Source of the DNA: Chloroflexota bacterium
GTDB lineage: Bacteria > Chloroflexota > Anaerolineae > J102
Assembly: GCA_029782215.1 (NCBI GenBank)
Contig: JAKOVD010000066.1
Coordinates: forward strand, 1 to 64,000
Reading direction: 5' to 3'
Length of the DNA: 64,000 bases
This document shows, one piece after another, positions 27,410 through 35,574 of the stretch. Position 1 is the first letter of the stretch, and every line of letters starts with the position of its first letter. A model generated the notes under the pieces. It ran no database searches. It had not been told where the DNA came from and saw nothing but the letters and a program-made list of their open reading frames with translations. The position numbers were made by a program, and so were the translations under genes.

Positions 27410-28045
27410 TTGGAAAATCTGCAACCCATTATCGATCGTATCCGCTCCGGTTTTGAGGCCAAAAACGCCGCGCGTGACCGGGCGTTGGCGCGCTCGCGTG
27501 AGCTGATCCGGTTTTGTTCCTTGAGCATTCGCGCCACCCACCGGCATGAGTTTCCGGAGGCCGACGAGCTGCTCATCCAGGCGCGGGCGCTGGCTGCCGC
27601 CATGACGTCTGACCTGGCCGGCTATCCGGACCTCTATCACGCCGGCTACACAGAAGACGCTCTGAAAGAAGTGGCTGAAGCCCATATCGTGTTTGCCCTT
27701 GTCCAGCATGCCCCTTTGCCTGATCCGGAAGCACTGGCCATCCCTCCGGCAGCCTACCTGGGCGGCCTGGCCGAAGCGGCCGGCGAGCTGCGCCGTTTCA
27801 TCCTCGACCTGGACCGCCAGGAACGGCTGGAGGAGGCCGAGGCGCTCTTCGCCTACATGGATGACATCTACACCGAGCTCGTGACCATCGATTTCCCCGA
27901 CGCCATCACCGGCGGCCTGCGTCGCCAGACCGACATGGTGCGTGGGGTCGTCGAGCGGACACGTGGCGACCTCACCGCCGCCCGTCGCCAGCGCAAGCTG
28001 GAGCAGGCGCTGCGGGATTTTGAGCACAAGATCGTTGACATCTAG
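27410..28045 (+). CDS. translin family protein
   Basis: The all-helical protein is about 211 residues from a TTG start at 27410 (MENLQPIIDRIRSGFEAKNA). This start fits the N-terminal helix of bacterial and archaeal translins; no ATG is available in frame nearby. Helix blocks typical of the family are ARDRALARSRELIRFCS, ALKEVAEAHIVFALV and DAITGGLRRQTDMVRGVVE. The ExxE pair in ALKEVAEA aligns with acidic residues that form the RNase site of TRAX, the catalytic partner of eukaryotic translin in C3PO. That alignment is from memory and makes an RNA- or DNA-end-processing role possible, not proven. The nuclease half-gene starts within 35 bases of the stop, so co-expression is likely. Confidence 0.78.
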   Translation: MENLQPIIDRIRSGFEAKNAARDRALARSRELIRFCSLSIRATHRHEFPEADELLIQARALAAAMTSDLAGYPDLYHAGYTEDALKEVAEAHIVFALVQHAPLPDPEALAIPPAAYLGGLAEAAGELRRFILDLDRQERLEEAEALFAYMDDIYTELVTIDFPDAITGGLRRQTDMVRGVVERTRGDLTAARRQRKLEQALRDFEHKIVDI

Positions 28046-28079
28046 TTCTTTGCCGCCAGAGGACTCCGCTTCAGGGCCT

Positions 28080-28307
28080 TTGATACGCGCCAGCGAGCTT
28101 GCCCAATGGGCTTATTGCCAGCGGGCATGGTGGCTTGCCAGTCAGGGCTACGAGAACCGGAACACGGCAGCCCTGCAGGCAGGGACGAGCGCTCACGCAC
28201 GTCATGGCCGCGTGGTCGCCGGTTCCTTGCGGATGCAGGTCGTCGCCCTGGTCCTCCTGATCGCCGGTCTGCTTCTGCTGGTGGCAGCTCTTCTCACCAT
28301 GCTCTAG
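28080..28307 (+). CDS. Cas4-like nuclease, N-terminal half ending in a membrane helix
   Basis: The 75-residue product from TTG 28080 begins MIRASELAQWAYCQRAWWL, the opening of Cas4/Dna2-type PD-(D/E)XK nucleases. The Cys in YCQRAWW is the first ligand of the 4Fe-4S cluster. QAGTSAHARHGR supplies the helix with the conserved histidine. The chain then ends in one hydrophobic helix (VVALVLLIAGLLLLVAALL). A second TTG at 28050 gives an 85-residue form 4 bases after the translin stop. The lysine/aspartate catalytic motif and the three remaining Cys are missing here but are found in the gene at 29087. It is therefore one half of a split enzyme, or a regulatory fragment. Start choice is uncertain. 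Confidence 0.68.
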   Translation: MIRASELAQWAYCQRAWWLASQGYENRNTAALQAGTSAHARHGRVVAGSLRMQVVALVLLIAGLLLLVAALLTML

Positions 28308-28346
28308 ATCGGGCGCCTGCGCCTGGTTGTGACCTTCCACCCTTCC

Positions 28347-29090
28347 ATGTCCCGTACACACACTCCTTGGCTCTTGGGTCTGGCCGGCATTCTGGCCCTG
28401 GTGGTCCTGGCCCTGGGAATGGTCTTCAGCCCCAACGCCGCGACGGGCGTAGTCTCTACACCTACGCCCACGAAGACGCCAACGGCCTCGGCGTTGGCTG
28501 GCGCCGCATCGGGCTTCCGCGCTGCGGACGCTCCCCTGCCGACCCCGACGCCCACGGCAACGCCGCTGCCGACGGCAACGCCGCCGGCGACTCCAGATCC
28601 CGATGAGCCGCCAGCGCCGGCGGCCTGGGTGGTCACGGTGGCCGAGGCGCACCACATTCCTCCCCGCGGCGCCTATGTCGTCGTAGATCAGAACAACCAG
28701 CAGATGCACGTCGTGCGTGATGGGAAGGTCGAGCGCATTCTCCATGTCACCACGGGAGACCCGCGCTACGGATGGGATACACCGGCGTGGGCGGGCGTTA
28801 TCGGCTCCTACTGGGGCACTTTTCAGGGCCGTGGCGGTGTCATGGCCGACGAAGGTTGGTGGCTGTTCAACCTGAACGGCGGCGACTACCTGATCCATGG
28901 CCTGCCCTACCATCTCAGCGAGTCGGGCGTCAAGGTGTACGATGGCGAGGCCAGCCTGGGCGCCGCCCCGGCATCGCACGGATGTATTCGCCTGTCGCCT
29001 GAGGACGCGGCCTGGTTCACCGCCCAGAAGCCTACGGGAATGCCGATCGTGATCCTTCCCTACACCGGCCTGCGCGGCGCCCAGGGATGA
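28347..29090 (+). CDS. L,D-transpeptidase (YkuD domain), membrane-anchored
   Basis: The 247-residue protein from ATG 28347 has an N-terminal membrane helix (about residues 8-28), a long Thr/Pro/Ala linker (about 40-95) and a YkuD catalytic domain (about 105-245). The active-site pair is visible as YLIHGLPY and SHGCIRLSPEDA, with the nucleophilic cysteine. YkuD enzymes make 3-3 peptidoglycan cross-links or attach proteins to the wall. The helix and linker would place the domain outside the membrane. The gene lies 39 bases after the nuclease N-half and overlaps the nuclease C-half by 4 bases (ATGA), so translation of the latter is probably coupled. Confidence 0.88.
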   Translation: MSRTHTPWLLGLAGILALVVLALGMVFSPNAATGVVSTPTPTKTPTASALAGAASGFRAADAPLPTPTPTATPLPTATPPATPDPDEPPAPAAWVVTVAEAHHIPPRGAYVVVDQNNQQMHVVRDGKVERILHVTTGDPRYGWDTPAWAGVIGSYWGTFQGRGGVMADEGWWLFNLNGGDYLIHGLPYHLSESGVKVYDGEASLGAAPASHGCIRLSPEDAAWFTAQKPTGMPIVILPYTGLRGAQG

Positions 29091-29638
29091 TGATGGTCCT
29101 GCTGCCGCTCGCCGCGGTCTTGCTGCTGGCGGGCATTGGGCTCTATGTCTGGGCTCGGCGCCAGCGCCATGCCGCCGGCTTGCCCGCCGGCGAGATCATT
29201 GCTGCCGATATGGGCGCGTGGCGGCGTAGCGAGCGACCTCTCATGTCGCGCCGGTACGGCCTGGTGGGAAGACCCGACTACCTGGTCGACACCGCGGACG
29301 GCGTGGTGCCCGTTGAGGTCAAGTCCACCCGTCTCGCCGGCTCCGATCCGTACCCGGCTCATAAACTCCAGTTGGCAGCCTACTGCTTGCTTGTCGAAGA
29401 CACCATGGGCAGCCGTCCGGCCTACGGCATCGTGCACTATGCCAATGCCACGGTGCGCCTGCCTTTCTCCGACGAGCTGCGCGACGCTCTCCTGCAGGCC
29501 CTGGCGGCCATGCGCCAGGCGCGGCAGGTTGCGCGTGTCCGGCGCAGCCACGACGACCCTGCACGCTGCCGCCGCTGCGGCTTCCAGCACGCCTGTGGCA
29601 GCGACGCCCTCGACTCCATCACTCGCACAGCTTCCTGA
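29087..29638 (+). CDS. Cas4-like PD-(D/E)XK nuclease, C-terminal half starting with a membrane helix
   Basis: The 183-residue protein begins with a hydrophobic helix (MMMVLLPLAAVLLLAGIGLY) and a basic stretch. The catalytic core follows: GRPDYLVDTADGVVPVEVKS contains the Asp and the ExK of the PD-(D/E)XK fold, and HKLQLAAYCLLVED is the following helix with its conserved Gln. The C-terminal CRRCGFQHAC carries the three remaining iron-sulfur Cys of Cas4. The N-terminal segment with the first Cys is absent here and is found in the gene at 28080. Homologous enzymes are single-chain 5'-3' exonucleases. There are no cas1, cas2 or CRISPR repeats nearby, so a CRISPR adaptation role is unlikely. hisS starts 5 bases later. 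Confidence 0.82.
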   Translation: MMMVLLPLAAVLLLAGIGLYVWARRQRHAAGLPAGEIIAADMGAWRRSERPLMSRRYGLVGRPDYLVDTADGVVPVEVKSTRLAGSDPYPAHKLQLAAYCLLVEDTMGSRPAYGIVHYANATVRLPFSDELRDALLQALAAMRQARQVARVRRSHDDPARCRRCGFQHACGSDALDSITRTAS

Positions 29639-29643
29639 TCGTC

Positions 29644-30912
29644 ATGCGCTTCCAGACTCTTCGCGGCTTCAACGACACCCTGCCTGACGACTTCCGCTAT
29701 TGGCGACGCATCATCGGCAAGGCCCAAGAGCTTACCGGTCGCTTTGGCTATGTCCAGATCGATCCACCCATCCTCGAAGAAACGCGGCTGTTCCTGCGCG
29801 GTCTGCAGGAAGGGTCGGCCGTTGTTCTCGACAAGGAGCTCTACACCTTCGAGGATCGCGATGGCGCCAACGTCAGCCTGCGCCCCGAGTTCACGGCCAG
29901 TCTCATGCGTGCCTATGTCGAGCATGGCATGGCTTCCTGGCCCAAACCGGTCAAGCTCTTTGCGATCGGTCCCCTGTTCCGGCATGAGAAGCCACAGGCG
30001 GGCCGTTTTCGCCAGCATGTCCAGTTCAACGCCGAGTTGCTCGGCGAAGAAGACGCTGCCGCCGATCTTGAGATCATGCAGCTTGCCTACAGCCTGTACC
30101 ATGAGCTGGGATTCCGCGGCCTCACCTTCCAGCTCAATTCGATTGGCTGTCCCCAGTGCCGGCCCGCCTATATCCAGCACCTGGTCGCCTATTTCCAGGA
30201 GCAATGGGACCGCCTGCCCGCGGTCGACCAACGCCGGCTGCAGGTGAATCCTCTGCGGGTGCTTGACTCCAAGGAGGAGGCAACGCTGCGGCTGCTTCCC
30301 GGCGCTCCGCGCAGCGTCGATCATCTGTGCGAGACCTGCCGCGAGCATTTTCAGAGTCTGACAGGCTATCTTGACAGCCTCTCACTGCCCTTTACGGTCA
30401 ACTCGCGCCTGGTGCGCGGCTTTGACTACTACGTACGCACGGTCTTCGAGGTCTGGGGTGAGGAGTTGGGCGCTCAGAACGCCCTCTGCGGAGGTGGCCG
30501 CTACGATGGCCTGGTGGAATCGGTGGGCGGTCCGGCGACCCCTGGCGTGGGGGTAGGCATTGGCATTGAGCGCATCGTCATGAGCATGCGCGGCCAGGGC
30601 ATCCAACCGCCGGCGTTGGACCACCCCGAGGTCATGGTTCTGCATCACGGCCTTCAGGCCAAGCCAGTGGCGATACGCATCGTGAGTGACATACGCTCGG
30701 CCCGTATCCCTGCCCTGCTGAGCTTTGGCGACCGCAGCCTGAAAGCACAGCTCAAGGCGGCCGACCGTGCGGCCGTACGCTTTGCCCTGCTGCTCGGTGA
30801 AGAAGAGCTTGCCCAGAACACCGTCACCGTCCGTGACTTGAAGGCTGGCAGCCAGACGGTCGTGAGCCAGGAAGAAATCGTCGGCTGGCTGCAAGATCAG
30901 TTGACGGCTTAA
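29644..30912 (+). CDS. hisS: histidine--tRNA ligase
   Basis: The 422-residue class II synthetase begins RFQTLRGFNDTLPDD. Motif 2 is visible as VSLRPEFTASLMRAY and FRHEKPQAGRFRQ. The histidine A and B blocks are LVRGFDYYVRTVFEV and CGGGRYDGLVESVGG, and motif 3 is GVGIGIERIVM. The C-terminal 90 residues form the anticodon domain. An inserted CPQCRPAY...CETCREHF pair of Cys motifs could bind zinc, as in some HisRS. It charges tRNA-His. The start is 5 bases after the nuclease half-gene, so it probably shares the transcript. Confidence 0.95.
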   Translation: MRFQTLRGFNDTLPDDFRYWRRIIGKAQELTGRFGYVQIDPPILEETRLFLRGLQEGSAVVLDKELYTFEDRDGANVSLRPEFTASLMRAYVEHGMASWPKPVKLFAIGPLFRHEKPQAGRFRQHVQFNAELLGEEDAAADLEIMQLAYSLYHELGFRGLTFQLNSIGCPQCRPAYIQHLVAYFQEQWDRLPAVDQRRLQVNPLRVLDSKEEATLRLLPGAPRSVDHLCETCREHFQSLTGYLDSLSLPFTVNSRLVRGFDYYVRTVFEVWGEELGAQNALCGGGRYDGLVESVGGPATPGVGVGIGIERIVMSMRGQGIQPPALDHPEVMVLHHGLQAKPVAIRIVSDIRSARIPALLSFGDRSLKAQLKAADRAAVRFALLLGEEELAQNTVTVRDLKAGSQTVVSQEEIVGWLQDQLTA

Positions 30913-30924
30913 CGAGTCTGCAAT

Positions 30925-30954
30925 GGGTGCGCTGCGGTGAGAGCCGGCGCACCC
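30925..30954 (+). terminator. hairpin after hisS
   Basis: GGGTGCGC (30925-30932) pairs with GCGCACCC (30947-30954) across a 14-base loop. The stem is stable but no U-run follows, so it may only attenuate transcription or protect the mRNA. Confidence 0.45.
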
Positions 30955-30991
30955 GCTTATCGCCCCCCCCTGTGCGCGACGAGGTTCCCCC

Positions 30992-33853
30992 ATGCGCCTG
31001 CAAGACTACCCCCGTCCCCCCCAAGACAATGGGATAGGCATGCATTGGAGCGGCGGCAATGCCGGCCTGGTTGGCGCCGGTGAGCTGCGCAGCCGTTGGA
31101 TTCCGGAGCTTCAGCGGCTGGGTGTGAAGTGGGTCAAGTTCCTTCATGATGGCGGCCTGGAATTTGCGGAGCTCCTGTTGCACGCGGGCATCATGCCGGT
31201 CGTACGCATCTATCGCCCGCGGCCCAATGCACTTGACCTGGAGAAAAGCACGCTCAGCCGTAAAGAAATCGGCTACCTGAAAGACTATGTGAGCCAGGGG
31301 GTCAGGTACTTCGAGTTCAATAACGAGCCCGATGTGGGCACCGAATGGGAAGGGGGCGTCGTCCCGCCCAACGCACTGGACGTGGCCGCCAGGGCTGCCC
31401 TGGCCGACATGGAAAAGGTCCTGGCCGCGGGCGGCTACCCGGCAGTGCCGGCCATGGCCATTGGCAACCAGTGGGACTTCATCGGCAGGATGATCAGGCT
31501 GGCGGGTCGTTCTCTGTTCGACGAGCCCGTTTGGATCGCAGCCCACAACTACGACATCAACCATCCGCTCGACTATCCCTACGACGCCATCAACCAGCGC
31601 GGCGACGAGCTGACCAGGGAGGAGTATGAGCGGCTCGGCATGGCGGCCTGGCAGGGGCGCAACTGGCGACTGCGCTCGCGGGCGTTCGTCAACCAGCAGC
31701 GCAGCCAGGGCAAGAACCCAGACCAGTCAGTCCATGACGACCCCTCCTGTTTCCGCGTCTATGAACGGTTGGGCGACCTCTGTCACCAACATCTGGGCCG
31801 CTATCTGCCCATTCTCTCCACCGAGAACGGTCCGATTGTCGGCGAGGATGATGATCCCCGCTATCCCACGACCACTCCCGCCCTCCACGCGCAGAAGGTG
31901 GTGGACATCGCCCAGGTCATGATGGGGGTCAGCGAGCGTTTTCCTGCGGCCCCGCCCTACTACTTCTGCACGGCCTTCTGGCTGATGGGGAATGCGATCC
32001 TGCGCGGGGTCGGCTGGGAGACTCACGCCTGGTACTCGCCGACGTGGCCCGATGGGCGCCTGCCGGCGGTGGAAGCATTGGCGGCCCTGCCCAAGACGCC
32101 CCGGCGTCCGGTGACGGATGCCGACAATGGCGACCAGGGCATTCTGCCGCCGGTGGCCGTGCGCAGCGTGATTTCCGGCGTGATTCACGGCTACCCCCAA
32201 CGCCGGGTCATCCTGCGCGGGGTTGGCTCGGCGGAGGAAACCATCACCGGCGATACGGGCGCCTACCGGTTCGAGGAGCTGCCCGCGGGCAGCTATCGGC
32301 TGTCGGTGCCGGGCACGCGGCTGGTCCGCAATAACCTGCAGGTCGATGGTTTCAATGCCCTTCGCGTGGACCTTGGCGAGCCGCCGCCGCCACCAGCGCC
32401 GCCCACGCCTGACTGGCAGGTGGAAATCACCGACGCCGGGCGCTCGCCGGGATTTGGGGTGATTCGCGCCAGTGTCGAGGGTAAGCTCAACCTGTTGGTG
32501 CAGATCGCTACTGCGGGTTGGGCCGGCTATGCCCAGTTGACGGGCAGCAAGACCGAGCATGGTCCCTATGCCCTGGAGTTTGCCCCACTCAGCGCCGGCC
32601 GGTATACCATCACCCCGGCGGGTCTCGGGGTCAAGGCGGAGGTGGTATTGGACAGCACGCGCATCCTGATGGTGCGCTTTCTGCCTCCCACCCTGCCGGC
32701 GCCGGATGTGCCCGCCTCCGCAAGCAGTATCAGCGGGAAGGTGACCCACGGCGCCGGCAAGACCATCCTCCTGCGGGGACCGGGCGGCGACCGCAGCGTC
32801 ACGATCGGCGTCGATGAGACGTACCGTTTTGAAGGCTTGACGGCCGGAACCTACACCCTGGTCGTTCCTGGGACGGATGCTCGCCGGGACGGGTTGGAAA
32901 TGGACGGCGCCAACCAGCGTGTGGCCAACTTCACGCTGGCGCCCGTTGCACCGGCGCAGAGCGTCATTCGCGGCACGGTGCCCGGCGGCCCCGGACTCAA
33001 GGTGACCCTGCGGGGATCGGACCAACAGCAGCTCACCCAAGTCACCGACGCCTCCGGCGCCTTTAGCTTCGTGGGGCTGGGCAGCGGCCTCTATCGCCTG
33101 GCGGTGGTAGGGGCCAATGGCGAGGCCAGCACCGAAGTCCAGGTGGACGGCGCCAATGTCGTCGAAGTGACGCTGCGCCTGCAGGCTCCGGCCGCCGGCG
33201 GAAGCTGGCAGGCCACGGTCAGCGATGGCGGGGCATCGCCCGGCTTTGCCGTGGTGCGCGTGCGCATCGACGGCCATCCCAATCTGGCGGTGCGCTTGTG
33301 GACGGACGGCTGGAGCGGAATGGTCCGGCGAACCGGCGAGAAGCCAGAATATGGTCCGGCGGTGTGCGAGTTTGCCCCCTTGGGTGCAGGCGTCTACTTC
33401 ATCGAGCCCCAGGGCTTGGGGACTCGTGCGGAGATCAAGGCAGACGGCCGCCGGGTGCTTTGGGTAACGTTCACCCAGATCGCGCCGCAGCCTCCGGGCA
33501 AGACCGTCGAACACTGTCTGTTGATCAGCGAGCTTCCGGCTGACGCCGCCACCTATGTCGTCATGCTGCGCTACGTCGCCCGTTTCCGGCCTGCCATTGC
33601 CGCAACGCAGGGCGAGGCGATGGCAGCACGCAATGTCACCCTGATAGGCAGCGAATCAGCGCTCCCGCGGGCGGTGGAGGATGCACTGGTCAAATCGGGC
33701 AGCCGCGTCGAGAGACTGGCCGGGCCGGGCCTTGCCGGCCAGTTGCAGAAGCGCATCGATGCCGATCAGCCATTTCCCAACCCCACTTCCTCTGATTCCG
33801 GGCTCCCGCCCCGGCGCCCTCCCTCGCCTGTCCTGAGTGGACAGGATTTCTGA
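30992..33853 (+). CDS. glycosidase-like multidomain protein with duplicated unknown domain
   Basis: The 953-residue protein has no signal peptide. Residues 1-370 look like a clan-A (beta/alpha)8 glycosidase: acid/base-like Glu112 in FNNEPDVGTEW and nucleophile-like Glu278 in LSTENGP. The rest is modular. Three carboxypeptidase-regulatory-like beta-sandwiches lie at about 390-460, 578-650 and 657-729 (pattern SVISG...YRFEELPAGSYRL). Two copies of a unit of about 95 residues I do not recognise lie at 472-565 and 736-830 (shared DAGRSPGFGVIR, EHGPYALEFAPLSAG, then GLGVKAE). A C-terminal segment (VTLIGSESALPRAVEDAL to RVERLAG) resembles a cell-wall-binding repeat 2. The context gives no substrate. 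Export would need a non-classical route. Confidence 0.68.
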   Translation: MRLQDYPRPPQDNGIGMHWSGGNAGLVGAGELRSRWIPELQRLGVKWVKFLHDGGLEFAELLLHAGIMPVVRIYRPRPNALDLEKSTLSRKEIGYLKDYVSQGVRYFEFNNEPDVGTEWEGGVVPPNALDVAARAALADMEKVLAAGGYPAVPAMAIGNQWDFIGRMIRLAGRSLFDEPVWIAAHNYDINHPLDYPYDAINQRGDELTREEYERLGMAAWQGRNWRLRSRAFVNQQRSQGKNPDQSVHDDPSCFRVYERLGDLCHQHLGRYLPILSTENGPIVGEDDDPRYPTTTPALHAQKVVDIAQVMMGVSERFPAAPPYYFCTAFWLMGNAILRGVGWETHAWYSPTWPDGRLPAVEALAALPKTPRRPVTDADNGDQGILPPVAVRSVISGVIHGYPQRRVILRGVGSAEETITGDTGAYRFEELPAGSYRLSVPGTRLVRNNLQVDGFNALRVDLGEPPPPPAPPTPDWQVEITDAGRSPGFGVIRASVEGKLNLLVQIATAGWAGYAQLTGSKTEHGPYALEFAPLSAGRYTITPAGLGVKAEVVLDSTRILMVRFLPPTLPAPDVPASASSISGKVTHGAGKTILLRGPGGDRSVTIGVDETYRFEGLTAGTYTLVVPGTDARRDGLEMDGANQRVANFTLAPVAPAQSVIRGTVPGGPGLKVTLRGSDQQQLTQVTDASGAFSFVGLGSGLYRLAVVGANGEASTEVQVDGANVVEVTLRLQAPAAGGSWQATVSDGGASPGFAVVRVRIDGHPNLAVRLWTDGWSGMVRRTGEKPEYGPAVCEFAPLGAGVYFIEPQGLGTRAEIKADGRRVLWVTFTQIAPQPPGKTVEHCLLISELPADAATYVVMLRYVARFRPAIAATQGEAMAARNVTLIGSESALPRAVEDALVKSGSRVERLAGPGLAGQLQKRIDADQPFPNPTSSDSGLPPRRPPSPVLSGQDF

Positions 33854-33870
33854 GCCAGGCTCACAGGCAC

Positions 33871-34701
33871 ATGCGTATTGGCATCCTTCATCACCCTAAG
33901 ATTCCCGCTTCCCAGAGCCTGGGGGCTGACATTGCTGACTGGCTGAGAGCGCAGGGACACGGTGTTTGGGTCGGGTCGAGCTGGGACACGGCCGCGATTG
34001 AACGCGAGCTGGGCGACCTGGCGCTGCTCATCACCTTGGGAGGCGATGGCACCCTGCTGCGCGCCGGGCGCGTCGCCGCCCGCCTTTCTGTTCCTCTCCT
34101 GGGCATCAATCTTGGCCGCCTCGGTTTTCTGACCGAGGTGCAGCCCGCTGACTGGCGGGAGCAGTTGCCGCGTGTCCTGGCAGGCGACTACTGGCTGGAA
34201 CACCGTTTGATGCTCAAGGCCGAGGCATGGCGTGGGGCGGAGCTGCTTGACGGAACGCTGGAGGCGCTCAACGATGTGGTGGTGAGTCGCAGCAGTCTCG
34301 CCCGTGTGATCCGCATCACCGCCAGCCTGAACGGGAGCACACTGACGACCTATATCGCGGACGGTGTGATCGTAGCGACGCCCACGGGTTCGACGGCCTA
34401 TGCTCTGGCCGCCGGGGGACCGATTCTGCCGCCGGAGCTTGAGAATATTCTCCTCCTTCCCATTGCCCCTCACCTCAGTCTTGCCCGTCCTGTGGTGCTC
34501 GATCGTGACGTGGTTGTGAGCCTGGAAGTTCAGACCGATCACGGCGCCATCCTCACAGTGGATGGGCAGTTCTTGATTGACCTTCAAGATGGTGATAGAG
34601 TGCTCGTCACCTCGGGCCCAGACGCGGCCCGTTTTGTGCGCTTACAGCCGCAAAGCTATTTCTACAAGACCCTGATGGATCGCCTGCGCTGGAGTGTTTG
34701 A
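33871..34701 (+). CDS. nadK: NAD kinase
   Basis: The 276-residue NAD kinase has the GGDG motif (LGGDGTLLRAGR, catalytic Asp), LGRLGFLTE, and the substrate-binding NDVVVSR and TPTGSTAYALAAGGP segments. It phosphorylates NAD to NADP using ATP or polyphosphate. The gene starts 17 bases after the glycosidase-like gene and precedes the TPR/B-box gene and recN. nadK directly or nearly before recN is a common bacterial order, so this part of the cluster is conventional. Confidence 0.95.
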   Translation: MRIGILHHPKIPASQSLGADIADWLRAQGHGVWVGSSWDTAAIERELGDLALLITLGGDGTLLRAGRVAARLSVPLLGINLGRLGFLTEVQPADWREQLPRVLAGDYWLEHRLMLKAEAWRGAELLDGTLEALNDVVVSRSSLARVIRITASLNGSTLTTYIADGVIVATPTGSTAYALAAGGPILPPELENILLLPIAPHLSLARPVVLDRDVVVSLEVQTDHGAILTVDGQFLIDLQDGDRVLVTSGPDAARFVRLQPQSYFYKTLMDRLRWSV

Positions 34702-34743
34702 CCTGCTCCGGCGCTACCTGACTTGTTCGCACCCTGAACCTCC

Positions 34744-35520
34744 ATGGATGATTTGACCGCCTACAACCTCTTGAAAGACGCTCGCGCCGCCGCCGTGGCA
34801 GGGGATCGCGAGGAAGCCGCCCGCCTTTGCCGGCGGGCAGTGGAGCAGCAGCCCAACGACAAAGACGCCTGGCTGTTTCTGGCTTCCCTGGTCGATGACC
34901 CGGCCGAGAAACGGCAGGCCGTGGATCGCGTGCTCACCCTGGATCCCTTTAACCAGGAGGCAAAGGCCGCCCTGGCCCGCCTCGATGGCGTCAACCAGGA
35001 GCAGCAGGTGCATGAAACGCTGCACTGCGCCAACCATCCCGACCGTGAGACCATGCTGCGCTGCAACCGCTGCAACAAGCCCATCTGCACCGAATGTGCG
35101 GTGCAGACGCCGGTGGGCTATCGCTGCCGCGAATGCGTGCGCGGCCAACAGGACAAGTTCTATACCGCCAAGGCTTCGAACCAGCTCTTGGCCTACGTGG
35201 CGGCAGCGGTAGGGGGACTCGTCCTCGGCGTGATCGGCGGTTTGCTCGGGCTCTTCCTTCCCGGCTTCATCGGCTGGATTGTGGCCTTGTTCGCCGGGCC
35301 GGCAGCGGGTGGCGCCCTGGCCGAGGTGGTCTGGCAGGCGGCGGGGCGGAAGCGCTCGCGCAATCTGGATATCATCGTCACTGCCATTGTGCTCGTGGCG
35401 GCAGCACTGGTTGGGCTGCCGATCTCGGCCTCGCGCGGGCTCTATGGCCTTATCACCGCCGGTCTGTTCGTCGCCCTGGCCATCAGCACCATCTACGCCC
35501 GCACACGCTTCCGCTCCTGA
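34744..35520 (+). CDS. TPR and B-box zinc-finger membrane protein
   Basis: The 258-residue protein has three parts. Residues 1-85 form a TPR-like helical repeat (AAVAGDREEAARLCRRAVEQ, then PNDKDAWLFLASL). Residues about 95-140 are a B-box-type zinc finger with ligands in CANHPDRETMLRCNRCNKPI, CTECA and YRCRECV. Residues about 150-258 contain three to four membrane helices rich in Gly/Ala/Leu. Bacterial B-box membrane proteins of this kind have no assigned function; the finger probably mediates protein contacts in the cytoplasm. It lies between nadK and recN, 42 and 54 bases away. Confidence 0.75.
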   Translation: MDDLTAYNLLKDARAAAVAGDREEAARLCRRAVEQQPNDKDAWLFLASLVDDPAEKRQAVDRVLTLDPFNQEAKAALARLDGVNQEQQVHETLHCANHPDRETMLRCNRCNKPICTECAVQTPVGYRCRECVRGQQDKFYTAKASNQLLAYVAAAVGGLVLGVIGGLLGLFLPGFIGWIVALFAGPAAGGALAEVVWQAAGRKRSRNLDIIVTAIVLVAAALVGLPISASRGLYGLITAGLFVALAISTIYARTRFRS

Positions 35521-35574
35521 TGGCGGGTGTGAGCTCCTTCGAGTAGGGCGCTGCGCACCTCGATCACGGCTGTC

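Noticed and set aside
28080-29638. CRISPR-Cas adaptation module
   Set aside because: Only Cas4-like halves are present. There is no cas1, cas2, effector or repeat-spacer array within the window.
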